60,802 nucleotides of DNA from Acinetobacter johnsonii CIP 64.6 (GTDB lineage Bacteria > Pseudomonadota > Gammaproteobacteria > Pseudomonadales > Moraxellaceae): contig NZ_KB849235.1 in the NCBI RefSeq assembly GCF_000368045.1, positions 1 through 60,802 of the forward strand, given 5' to 3'. Each line of letters starts with the position of its first letter. Within the stretch, counting starts at the first letter, position 1. A program made the position numbers and the translations under genes. Shown here one piece after another: positions 30,464 through 38,587 of this stretch. A model generated the notes under the pieces. That model saw only the letters and a list, made by a program, of their open reading frames with translations, did no database searches and was not told the origin of the DNA.

Positions 30464-31360
30464 TTACTTGTGTGTACTGACTTGGGTCATACGTGGGATT
30501 TTGGGTAAATCCTCCAGTGCTGGGTCAATTTCTTCTTCTTGTGCATGTACTAAGAAATCGACTCGCTCTCGAAGTTGCTTAAAGGCAGGGCTGGACATCA
30601 GTTCAGCGCTTCGTGGACGGGGTAAATCCACTTCAATAATTTCTTTAATTTCACCTGGATTGGCTTTAAGCGCGACGATACGATCAGCCAGTAAAATAGC
30701 CTCATCCATATCATGGGTTACAAAGATGATGGTGATATCAATGTTTTGCCATAAGTCCATCAGGTGTTTTTGCATTTTCTGACGGGTATGCGGGTCAAGC
30801 GCACCGAAAGGTTCATCCATCAGTAAAATTTTCGGTTCATTGACTAAAGCACGAGCAATCGCAACACGTTGCTTCATCCCGCCAGACAGTTGATGCGGAT
30901 ATTGGTTTTCATACTTCTCTAAGCCAATAATATTGATCCATTCTCGTGCAGCCGCTTCAGCTGAGGCATGACTTGCACCTTTCATCAGTGGACCAAACAT
31001 CACATTTTCTTTAACCGATTTCCAAGGAAATAAGGTATAGCCTTGAAACACCATGCCTCGCTCTGGACTAGGGCCTGAAATGGGCTGTCCATCTACTAGC
31101 AATTCGCCACTGCTATATGGGTCTAGACCCGCAACAACCCGACTAAAGGTTGATTTTCCACAACCAGATGGACCAATCACACAAATAAACTCCCGCTTAT
31201 GAATTTTCAAATCGAGCTGATTTAAAATCGTGCGTGAGTTTTTACCATGCTGAAAAACTTGACTAAGTTGTTTGGCTTCTAAAATGACAGGACGTTGATA
31301 AATGTGATCAAAATACTGACGAGAATTGAACTCCGTCGTTCTTATATCTGTGGTTATCAT
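30464..31360 (-). CDS. ABC transporter ATP-binding protein (SsuB/TauB type)
   Basis: 298 residues starting at the ATG at 31360, which overlaps the permease stop (TAATG) and has GGGAG upstream. An alternative start lies at 31381. Walker A is GPSGCGKS at 63-70, the signature is LSGGMKQR, Walker B is ILLMDEPFGALD, and the switch His is in FVTHDMDEA. It is the energy-coupling subunit for the permease next to it and the binding lipoprotein at 27019-28041, the three parts of one importer split over two operons. Confidence 0.92.
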   Translation of the reverse strand: MITTDIRTTEFNSRQYFDHIYQRPVILEAKQLSQVFQHGKNSRTILNQLDLKIHKREFICVIGPSGCGKSTFSRVVAGLDPYSSGELLVDGQPISGPSPERGMVFQGYTLFPWKSVKENVMFGPLMKGASHASAEAAAREWINIIGLEKYENQYPHQLSGGMKQRVAIARALVNEPKILLMDEPFGALDPHTRQKMQKHLMDLWQNIDITIIFVTHDMDEAILLADRIVALKANPGEIKEIIEVDLPRPRSAELMSSPAFKQLRERVDFLVHAQEEEIDPALEDLPKIPRMTQVSTHK

Positions 31361-32304
31361 TATTTTGCTCCCGCTTTCCATTTAAACAGATGTTGTCCGA
31401 GCTTCATTAAAATCACATCACAGACCAAGCCAATCACGCCAATAATTAAAATCGCAGCATAGACATTGTCAAAGTTCTGGTAGCGTGCTTGCTGGGTAAT
31501 AAACCAAGTGATCCCTGTGGTGGTGCCAATCAACTCAGAGACAATCAAGTAGGTCCAAGCCCAGCCCAGCAAGACACGTAAATCACGGTAAATATCGGGT
31601 AACGCCGCTGGAATGACCACGTGAAACAGACTTTTTGCTTTATTCGTCCCTAGGGTATAACCCGCTTCAATCAGCCCGCGGTCCACCATACGCGTAGTAT
31701 TGGCAATAATCAGAATTTGCTGAAACAGCGTTCCAATCACGATGATGGCAATTTTTGGTGCATCATTAATGCCTAAGATGGCAACAGCCAGTGCACCAAA
31801 GGCAGGCGCAGGTAGGTAGCGAAAGAATTCAACAAAAGGTTCAGTGAGCTGGGAAATTTTGTTGGAAAAACCACATAAAATCCCCAATGGAATACCAACG
31901 AGTGATGCAATAAAGAAAGCACTAAATACAATCTTGATACTGTGCCAAAGACTTTGATGAAACCATGGTGCATCGGCTTGAGCTGGTGGTGTAGTAAATG
32001 CCGTCACTAAGGCTGTCGCAACTTGATGAGGTGCTGGTAAATAAATGGGATTGACCAAATTACCTTGTGGCGGTTTAGTGCCTGTATTGACGGCATTTTG
32101 CGCTTCGGCATAGAACACACTTTTGTCTACACGGCTACCGACTTGTAAAAAAGAGACACTGCCAGAGTTGGTGATTTGTACTTGAGGGTGCCAAATAAAG
32201 GGCAAATAACTCACAGCACACCAAATGAGGATTGGTATTAGAAATGATCCAAAGCCCAGCAATATTTTGCTTTGAGGACTGAGTTCTCGTGCGACATAAC
32301 CCAT
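31360..32304 (-). CDS. ABC transporter permease (SsuC/TauC type)
   Basis: 314 residues, first gene of the leftward operon. About six or seven membrane helices are present. The ATPase-docking EAA loop reads EAGYTLGTNKAKSLFHVVIPAALPD. A long periplasmic loop after the first helix (about residues 35-100) is larger than usual. The start codon lies 16 bases downstream of the second NikR-type palindrome. It is the membrane channel of the importer for an unknown small molecule. Confidence 0.9.
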   Translation of the reverse strand: MGYVARELSPQSKILLGFGSFLIPILIWCAVSYLPFIWHPQVQITNSGSVSFLQVGSRVDKSVFYAEAQNAVNTGTKPPQGNLVNPIYLPAPHQVATALVTAFTTPPAQADAPWFHQSLWHSIKIVFSAFFIASLVGIPLGILCGFSNKISQLTEPFVEFFRYLPAPAFGALAVAILGINDAPKIAIIVIGTLFQQILIIANTTRMVDRGLIEAGYTLGTNKAKSLFHVVIPAALPDIYRDLRVLLGWAWTYLIVSELIGTTTGITWFITQQARYQNFDNVYAAILIIGVIGLVCDVILMKLGQHLFKWKAGAK

Positions 32305-32319
32305 AGTTGCTTAGCCCCG

Positions 32320-32347
32320 ATATTACTTTTTTTATAAAACGTAATAC
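32320..32347 (-). promoter_or_regulatory. NikR-type operator, site 2
   Basis: TATTAC at 32321-32326 is a perfect inverted repeat of GTAATA at 32341-32346, with a 14-base spacer identical in length to site 1. Extended, it reads ATATTA-N16-TAATAC, one base off the site-1 half-sites. It lies directly upstream of the permease operon. Two such sites in front of both transport operons, and next to a NikR-like gene, support a shared regulator. Confidence 0.7.
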
Positions 32348-32489
32348 TGTTAAGCAAAATGAATGCCAAATTTGTAGTGATATTGAGTGTTCACCTGTGT
32401 GCTAATTGTTTAAATAAAAACAGCCTTTGACCTAAATATGTTTTAAAATGCTCTATCGATAGATTGAAGTTCAAAAGGGGTAGCATCGC

Positions 32490-32858
32490 ATGGCACAAAA
32501 GTCACAACAATCTGCATTGAATGAATTGATTGCAGAACAAAAACTACTGTGTGAAGAATTTGACTCCGCCTATGTTGAAGTAAAAGGTGATGATGTCGTT
32601 GCTGTTGCTGTGCATACTTTGAATCAAGAACCCATTGTCGGTTTACGTAAAAAGCCAGAAACTGAAGAGAATGTCGCTTGGTTTATCTATGGTGGTGAGT
32701 TGGGCGAAGGCCAAGATTTTTTTACAACCATGACTGTACGTGAGTTACAAGATATCTTGCCTGACGTACTTCCATACTTGGCTTTAAGTGAAGGTTATCG
32801 TTTTATGATTGATGGCGATGACTATGAAGACGTATGGAAAGAAGGCGATGAGTCTTAA
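32490..32858 (+). CDS. Acidic protein of unknown function
   Basis: 122 residues, strongly acidic, soluble, no signal peptide. The segment NVAWFIYGGELGEGQDFFTTMTVRELQDILPDVLPYLALSEG loosely recalls DUF2185/Imm33-type proteins (immunity-like fold). I give this only as a possibility. AAAGGGG precedes the ATG. It is followed after 3 bases by the secreted protein gene, so the two form an operon. Confidence 0.75.
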   Translation: MAQKSQQSALNELIAEQKLLCEEFDSAYVEVKGDDVVAVAVHTLNQEPIVGLRKKPETEENVAWFIYGGELGEGQDFFTTMTVRELQDILPDVLPYLALSEGYRFMIDGDDYEDVWKEGDES

Positions 32859-32861
32859 TAC

Positions 32862-33287
32862 ATGAAAAAACAAACATGGACGTTGCTTAGCCTGTCATTA
32901 TTTTTATCATCGTTTCTATCAACCCTGAGTTATGCAGAAACAACGAAGCTAACTCAGGCGCAGTATGATCAGAAGATGGCTGAATATACAGCAACTGTGA
33001 ATTCAACTAAAACCGTTTTAGATGCAAAAGATAGTCCAGCGACAGCAACAGAAATGAAAACCGCATTTTGTCAGCGTATGGCTGCATATCATCAAATTGC
33101 TGCGCTATCTAAAGCCAATATTGAGTTAAGTACCGCTTCAGTGATGCTGATGGTGGCCAACCGTTATCTTGATCAGCAAGAAAAAAGCCTGACCGATGCA
33201 GGGATGAATGAAAGTGCCTTCTGCCCAACGGCTAAAGCTTTAAAAGTTGAACATACGAAACGATTAAAAAGTAAAGTAACCGAATAA
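32862..33287 (+). CDS. Secreted protein of unknown function
   Basis: 141 residues. A signal peptide ends LSYAE; the mature part is about 117 residues, mostly helical, with two Cys residues (FCQRM and FCPTA) that could form a disulfide. No family is recognised. It is co-transcribed with the acidic protein upstream. Confidence 0.75.
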   Translation: MKKQTWTLLSLSLFLSSFLSTLSYAETTKLTQAQYDQKMAEYTATVNSTKTVLDAKDSPATATEMKTAFCQRMAAYHQIAALSKANIELSTASVMLMVANRYLDQQEKSLTDAGMNESAFCPTAKALKVEHTKRLKSKVTE

Positions 33288-33414
33288 GACAACATGAAAT
33301 TAGTGTAGATATTAAGATCTAATTTATTGTTTCAGGATGCTGTATAAATAGACAATGTCCTCGATTGTGTTAAGATAAATAAAAATCAACCATCGTTTGA
33401 GTAGGAGTTGGTGT

Positions 33415-33666
33415 ATGGCAGCTTATACCGACATTAAAGTAGGCAAATATGAGGATGATATGATTCCTAAACTTGCCATTCATGCTTTTCATGATGCTTT
33501 TCAAAAAGCAACCACTCGTTCGTCTGTAGTTTATGCAAAAGCAGAGCAGTTGGTTGAACGCGATATTCATGGCAATGAAACTGTTTTACAAGACTTAAGT
33601 CATGCTTATGTCGATGTAGGCGTTTTACCGACACTGACACGTAAAAAGAAACACGCAACCGTATAG
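33415..33666 (+). CDS. Putative antitoxin partner of the zeta-type kinase
   Basis: 83 residues from the ATG at 33415, with TAGGAG 7 bases upstream. The TTG at 33397 is less likely. It is a small, mixed-charge helical protein with no DNA-binding motif and no resemblance to epsilon antitoxin that I can see. The stop lies 6 bases before the kinase gene. The operon position and size suggest an antitoxin or neutraliser; the function is inferred. Confidence 0.65.
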   Translation: MAAYTDIKVGKYEDDMIPKLAIHAFHDAFQKATTRSSVVYAKAEQLVERDIHGNETVLQDLSHAYVDVGVLPTLTRKKKHATV

Positions 33667-33672
33667 ATTGAT

Positions 33673-34428
33673 ATGCCGCCACCTCGACAACCTAGAATAA
33701 GAATGTTTGCAGGGCCGAATGGTTCTGGTAAAAGCACTGTTAAAGATTACCTCTTGCCCCAACATATTGGGGCATATTTAAATGCAGATGAACTGGAACA
33801 AAACTTAAGACAGAGTCAACACATTGATTTATTGCATTATCATCCTTCCTTAAAAGCTTCAGAGTTGGTCACTTTTCTAAAAAGTAAGAAGCGTCCTCAA
33901 GGGGGACAGTTCGTGGCCTTACTTGCGCATGAACCAATTGTGCTAGATGAATGGAAGATCGAGTTTAAAACCGAAGAAATTGATTCTTATCTCTGTGCAC
34001 GCATTATTGACTATATCCGGCTTGAGTTTCTGCGCGTAAAAGTCAGTTTTACTTTTGAGACGGTCATGTCACATATCTCTAAAGTTGAGTTTCTCCGAGA
34101 AGCGAAACGTCAGGGTTATAAAACCTATCTATATTATGTCTCAACAGTAGACCCACAAATCAATATTGCTCGGGTCAAGTATCGCGTCAGTGTGGGCGGC
34201 CATCCTGTTCCAGAGCAGAAAATTATCGAGCGTTACTACCGTAGTATGGATCTGCTCATGCAAGCCATAGAGTGCTGTGATCGAGCCTACTTGTTTGATA
34301 ACTCTTCTGACGGTATACAAGCGTCTTTTCTTGCAGAAATAGAAGCAGCTGAAACCTTAAAAATGAATGCCGCCGTGTCTAAGCTCCCAATATGGTTTGC
34401 AGAACGGGTATTATCAGAATTTCAATAA
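33673..34428 (+). CDS. Zeta-toxin-type kinase (AAA/UNAG kinase family)
   Basis: 251 residues. The Walker A motif GPNGSGKS lies at 14-21 after RIRMFA, followed by YLNADELEQNLR, as in zeta/PezT proteins that phosphorylate UDP-N-acetylglucosamine. The later segment FTFETVMSH and the VDPQINIARVKYRVSVGGHPVP region match the zeta catalytic and substrate sites (the Arg-Val-Gly-Gly-His-Pro-Val cluster). A toxin role is likely from the family but not certain; some members are housekeeping. Confidence 0.83.
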   Translation: MPPPRQPRIRMFAGPNGSGKSTVKDYLLPQHIGAYLNADELEQNLRQSQHIDLLHYHPSLKASELVTFLKSKKRPQGGQFVALLAHEPIVLDEWKIEFKTEEIDSYLCARIIDYIRLEFLRVKVSFTFETVMSHISKVEFLREAKRQGYKTYLYYVSTVDPQINIARVKYRVSVGGHPVPEQKIIERYYRSMDLLMQAIECCDRAYLFDNSSDGIQASFLAEIEAAETLKMNAAVSKLPIWFAERVLSEFQ

Positions 34429-34458
34429 TCTGCTCAGAAAAAGAGCAGATTATTTTAT
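34424..34458 (+). terminator. Terminator overlapping the kinase stop codon
   Basis: The 12-bp stem AATAATCTGCTC with GAGCAGATTATT has a 7-base loop and is followed by TT. The TAA stop is part of the stem. Confidence 0.88.
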
Positions 34459-34904
34459 CCTTTTTCATGTGTCTACCTACATAAAAATATATTCAAAAGT
34501 CGTAAATGTGTTTCATAAACCTAGAATAATGATCATGATGTAGAGATGTACCAATAATGCTATTCAGTTTCTTTAAATGAAAACTATACTGAAATAAAAC
34601 GAGATAAGTTAAGTATTTCTAATCTAAAAAAGAGCTGAATACAAAATCCCTCGGGGATATATTCAAGCTTTTTACGTTATTGTGAAGAATAACTATGTAA
34701 AAGAAATACTTTAAGGTGTTATATAAAAGACTAAAAGCTTCGAGAACGAACAGGTAGTGCCCATTCAAATATCTAAAGCCAAATGAAAGGGACCCATAAA
34801 CAGTGGTCATAGACATAGCAAGCACTTTTAGGCACAAAGTATGCTTGATTATTTTTTAATTAAATATATTATAAAAACATATATTGTTTTAATGGTGATT
34901 GCCA
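34459..34904. other. Intergenic region before the sulfur operon
   Basis: 446 bases, very AT-rich. A 72-codon minus-strand frame here has no ribosome site and poor composition, and I do not call it a gene. The last 60 bases are dominated by TATATTATAAAAACATATAT-like near-palindromes that could be promoter and operator for the operon. No BigR-type regulator gene is present. Confidence 0.45.
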
Positions 34905-35321
34905 ATGCATGATTTTGTGTGGTCTTTTATAGGTGGAATATTACTCGGCATCTCTGCCGTTGGATATTTATATACCAATGGACGGATTGCGGGAATCAGT
35001 GGTCTGGTCTCTCAAGTTTTAAATTTAAAAGGGATCATAAATACGTCTGCACTGTGGTTTTTATTGGGTTTGTTCATTGTTCCGTTTATATATGCCGCTT
35101 TTGTTCAGCCACAGATCTATATTAAAGCTACCCCTTTCATGTTAATCATTGCAGGCGTATTGGTAGGTTTTGGAACTCGCCTAGGCTCAGGTTGTACCAG
35201 TGGGCATGGTATTTGTGGTATCAGTCGCTTATCCAAACGTTCAATCATCGCTACGATGAGTTTTATGTTCGCAGGTTTTATTGCTGTGTATGTTGTCCGT
35301 CATATGCTTGGAGCAATCTAA
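34905..35321 (+). CDS. YeeE/YedE family membrane protein, first half
   Basis: 138 residues from the ATG at 34905; a TTG two codons earlier is an alternative. Four or five membrane helices are present. The thiosulfate/sulfur-transport signature GCTSGHGICGISR lies near the C-terminus; its Cys residues are thought to relay sulfur species. It pairs with the next gene as two half-length subunits of a full YeeE-type channel, as in the pmpAB/BigR systems. Confidence 0.88.
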   Translation: MHDFVWSFIGGILLGISAVGYLYTNGRIAGISGLVSQVLNLKGIINTSALWFLLGLFIVPFIYAAFVQPQIYIKATPFMLIIAGVLVGFGTRLGSGCTSGHGICGISRLSKRSIIATMSFMFAGFIAVYVVRHMLGAI

Positions 35322-35323
35322 AA

Positions 35324-35746
35324 ATGAAAAATGTTTGGGCATTCATTTGGGGTGGATTATTTTCAATCGGTCTCATGCTTTCAGGAATGTCGAATCCTGC
35401 GAAGGTGATTGGCTTTTTAGATATTTTTGGGCAGTGGGATGCCAGTTTGGCTTTTGTGATGATGGGTGCGATTGCAGTTGCATTTATTCCTTTTCAAAAA
35501 GCTGTACGTCAGCCACATCCACAAACCTTTTATGGTGAAGCCATGCAACTTCCTAAAAATACTAAAATCGACAGAAAACTGATCTTGGGAAGTTTGCTAT
35601 TTGGTATAGGCTGGGGAATTGCGGGAATTTGTCCTGCGCCGAGTTTTACTTTGATTGGGTTGGGTTATTATCAAGCGATCTATTTTATAATTGCGATGTT
35701 CGTCGGTGCGCTGTTACATCGTAAAGTGATGGAGAAAATGCCATGA
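35324..35746 (+). CDS. YeeE/YedE family membrane protein, second half
   Basis: 140 residues from the ATG 2 bases after the previous stop. Four membrane helices; GLMLSGMSNPAKVIGFLDIFG and GIGWGIAGICPAPSF are the second-half signatures. It overlaps the next gene by 4 bases (ATGA), so the three are tightly coupled. Confidence 0.88.
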   Translation: MKNVWAFIWGGLFSIGLMLSGMSNPAKVIGFLDIFGQWDASLAFVMMGAIAVAFIPFQKAVRQPHPQTFYGEAMQLPKNTKIDRKLILGSLLFGIGWGIAGICPAPSFTLIGLGYYQAIYFIIAMFVGALLHRKVMEKMP

Positions 35747-36612
35747 AGCAAACCGCGCAAGTAAAAGCATTTTTTGATACAGCGAGCAACACGTTTAGTT
35801 ATGTGGTGAGTGATCCCGACACTCAGCGCTGCGCCGTGATTGATAGTGTATTGGACTATGATGCAGCATCGGCAACGACCAAAACAGAGCAGGCCGATTT
35901 AATCATTGCTTATATTCAGGAAAATAGCCTAAGCGTAGACTGGATTTTAGAAACACATGTGCATGCAGATCATTTAAGTGCTGCACAGTATTTAAAGCAA
36001 AAACTAGGTGGAAAAATTGCAATTAGTCATAAGATCGAGATCGTACAACAAACTTTTGGTGAAATTTATCACTTAGATATTAAAAGTTTAAACGCTACGC
36101 AGTCATTTGATTATCTTTTTGCAGATCATGAGACATTTTTGATAGGTAACATAAAAGCATATAATATTCCGACACCAGGGCATACACCTGCGTGTCTCAG
36201 TTATGTCATTGGTGATGCTGTTTTTGTCGGGGACACGTTGTTTATGCCTGACTATGGGACGGCACGTTGTGATTTTCCAAAGGGGAGTGCGGCGGCTTTA
36301 TTTGATTCAGTGAAGACTTTGTACACATTGCCAGATCAAACGCGGATGTTCTTATGCCATGATTACTTACCCGAAAGTCGTGATCAATACAAATATGAGA
36401 CATCGGTTTATTCGCAAAAGCATGAAAACATTCATATCAATACTACAACGCAAAGGGGCGATTTTGTCGAGATGCGAAATCGCCGTGATGCAACGTTAAG
36501 CATGCCAAAACTGATATTGCCAGCGATTCAAATCAATATGTTTGCAGGCAAGTTCCCTCAACCAGAAGACAATGGTATTTCTTACTTAAAAATTCCGCTG
36601 AATTATTTTTAA
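35743..36612 (+). CDS. Persulfide-dioxygenase-like metallo-beta-lactamase fold hydrolase
   Basis: 289 residues. Metal motif THVHADH (His72, His74, Asp76, His77), TPGHTPACLSY with the third-ligand His, GDTLFMPDYGTARCDFP and LCHDYLP are those of the ETHE1/Blh persulfide dioxygenase group. It would oxidise glutathione persulfide to sulfite. With the two YeeE-like proteins that move sulfur compounds, it forms a sulfide detoxification operon. This is the family-level expectation. Confidence 0.9.
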   Translation: MKQTAQVKAFFDTASNTFSYVVSDPDTQRCAVIDSVLDYDAASATTKTEQADLIIAYIQENSLSVDWILETHVHADHLSAAQYLKQKLGGKIAISHKIEIVQQTFGEIYHLDIKSLNATQSFDYLFADHETFLIGNIKAYNIPTPGHTPACLSYVIGDAVFVGDTLFMPDYGTARCDFPKGSAAALFDSVKTLYTLPDQTRMFLCHDYLPESRDQYKYETSVYSQKHENIHINTTTQRGDFVEMRNRRDATLSMPKLILPAIQINMFAGKFPQPEDNGISYLKIPLNYF

Positions 36613-36722
36613 AATAGAAAAGTAGCAAGACTTAAGGCATTCGGCATCTTTTCACTTGCATAAAATCTGATTCAAAAATCTAATCTGATATTAAACAGAT
36701 ATGTACATCATGCCTTTAAATT

Positions 36723-36762
36723 TAGCCTAAGCAAATATTTTACTCAAAATAGCCTAAGCAAA
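36723..36762 (+). repeat. Short direct repeat upstream of esterase gene
   Basis: TAGCCTAAGCAAA occurs at 36723-36735 and again at 36750-36762, a 27-base period. The inner 11-mer also occurs at 4272 and a 10-base version near 35925. Possibly a protein-binding site or the trace of an old repeat. Confidence 0.5.
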
Positions 36763-36844
36763 ATTGAGCTCAATATAAAAAGTCATTTGATTTATTTCCA
36801 TTAAAAATTCAATATCTATAGCAATCAAATAAAGTAAGTTTCAT

Positions 36845-37618
36845 ATGATCCTAAATCATCAATTTCATCAAAATGAGCAGCCGCCTACAAAAACATTGGT
36901 CTTTGTCCATGGTTTATTTGGCAGTTTAAGCAATTTAGGGATGTTGGCACGGGAGTTTTATTCAAGCCACCATGTATTACAGGTAGATGTACGTAATCAT
37001 GGGTTATCGTCACATTCAAATGTGATGTATTATGAGGTTATGGCAGCTGATCTAATTGAAACTTTAGATGAACTCAACATCGAATACTTTTCTTTGATCG
37101 GGCATTCGATGGGGGGGAAGCTGGTGATGAAAGTGACCGAACTCGCAGGAGATCGACTAGATCAACTGGTGGTGTTGGATATTACGCCTATTGCTTATAA
37201 AGAAAATCATCATGAGCAAATTTTTAAAGCGCTCATTGCAGTACAAAAAGCAGATATTGAAACACGTCAACAAGCCATAGAAATCATGCGTGAATATCTC
37301 AAAGAGGAAATGGTGATTCAGTTTCTCTTGAAATCTTTTAGCAAAGGGAAGTGGTTGTTTAATGTAGATGCACTGTATCAGAACTATGCCCAAATTCTGT
37401 CATGGGAAAATATAGAAACATGGCATAAGTCTGCATTGTTTATACGTGGTGGAAACTCACCTTATGTAGCAAAGCCAGAATATATAGAAGCTATCCAATC
37501 GCAGTTTTCTCAAGCCCAGATTCAGACGGTGGCAGATGCTGGACACTGGTTACATGCAGAGAAAACTGCGCAAGTTTTGCAAATCATCACTCAATATTTG
37601 AGTCAGCCTTCAACCTGA
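36845..37618 (+). CDS. YbfF-like alpha/beta-hydrolase esterase
   Basis: 257 residues. The nucleophile Ser88 is in GHSMGG, the oxyanion HGLFGSLSNLG near 22, and the His in AGHWLHAEK. The DVRNHGLSSHS segment and length match E. coli YbfF, an acyl-CoA/short-chain esterase. It abuts the stop codon of the leftward tagX gene with no base between them and no terminator, so the two transcripts must overlap. Confidence 0.88.
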   Translation: MILNHQFHQNEQPPTKTLVFVHGLFGSLSNLGMLAREFYSSHHVLQVDVRNHGLSSHSNVMYYEVMAADLIETLDELNIEYFSLIGHSMGGKLVMKVTELAGDRLDQLVVLDITPIAYKENHHEQIFKALIAVQKADIETRQQAIEIMREYLKEEMVIQFLLKSFSKGKWLFNVDALYQNYAQILSWENIETWHKSALFIRGGNSPYVAKPEYIEAIQSQFSQAQIQTVADAGHWLHAEKTAQVLQIITQYLSQPST

Positions 37619-38587
37619 TTAACTCAAATTCGCAGCTGAAAGTTGTCCTTCAGAGGTCAGCTTTTCAGCCATTTCCGCAGTTTTCTTTAAATTAGGCATT
37701 CGAAATTCGGTATGGCCATAGTCTTGGATCGACTTCCAACGCCCGCCCCAAGTTAAACCTACAGATTCTGCAACTTCACCATAGAGCTGATAGCCACGCA
37801 TCGCCCATGGATCTCGTTCAGAAATAACGACTTTTCCATCCCGCTTAAATGCGACATCCGCCGCCAATCCAAATTGGTGGTAACTTTGGTAACCACGCGC
37901 CAAAGTCGTATTTTTATTGCTGGCTAAAGAATTTTGACGCTGCGGGCTACGATAGCCTTCCAGTAAAACCAGTTCATATCCATGCTGCTCACGCATTATT
38001 TTAAATACCATCAGTAAACGTTGTTTATAGCGTGGGTTCATTTTGTGCCACTTACGATCAGCCGTTGCTAAATTGTCATGTGAATGAGTTGAATGTACAT
38101 CCTGAATACTTGGGTCGTAATTCAAAGCACTGGCTTGAATAGAATTATTATTAAGATCCGCTTGCTCAAGCATACTTGCTTCAACTATGGCCGCAGCAAC
38201 TAAGGATTCTTCGACCTCTGGTGGTGGAGACAAAATTTGTCCATCAAGTAGGGCATAAATTTGTGGATCCGATTGTCTTAAATAATCCGCTTCGATTTTA
38301 GTGGGTGTGACTGGACTGGTAAAAGCAAACATTAAGATGCTAGCAAATAAGAATAGACCCGCAACCAATATCCACCACTGTTGAATATGCCAATGCGATT
38401 GCAATTGCTCGGGCGCAGCAGCATGATTTATATGCTGTGCAAAATGACGAGCGGATTGAAATCTTTTTTTTCCTTGAGGAATTAACCCGACAAAAAAGCC
38501 AGCAAATTTTGCTCTGAGTTCGTAGGACAGTGCCAAACCTAGTCCTAGTGCCAGGATTAGAAAAATCGAAAAAATAGCATAAATCAT
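37619..38587 (-). CDS. tagX: T6SS-associated peptidoglycan endopeptidase TagX
   Basis: 322 residues. Two membrane helices (about 3-20 and 70-90) precede an M15 VanY-like domain. Zinc ligands are His237 and Asp244 (SYHQFGLAADVAF) and His292 (GHTEFRMP). The SVGLTWGGRW segment carries the family Glu. In Acinetobacter this L,D-endopeptidase opens the cell wall so that the T6SS can be assembled. It is the last gene of the leftward T6SS operon and overlaps the upstream gene by 4 bases. Confidence 0.92.
   Translation of the reverse strand: MIYAIFSIFLILALGLGLALSYELRAKFAGFFVGLIPQGKKRFQSARHFAQHINHAAAPEQLQSHWHIQQWWILVAGLFLFASILMFAFTSPVTPTKIEADYLRQSDPQIYALLDGQILSPPPEVEESLVAAAIVEASMLEQADLNNNSIQASALNYDPSIQDVHSTHSHDNLATADRKWHKMNPRYKQRLLMVFKIMREQHGYELVLLEGYRSPQRQNSLASNKNTTLARGYQSYHQFGLAADVAFKRDGKVVISERDPWAMRGYQLYGEVAESVGLTWGGRWKSIQDYGHTEFRMPNLKKTAEMAEKLTSEGQLSAANLS

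Noticed and set aside
34619..34837. 72-codon minus-strand frame before the sulfur operon
   Set aside because: No ribosome site and composition of random AT-rich DNA.
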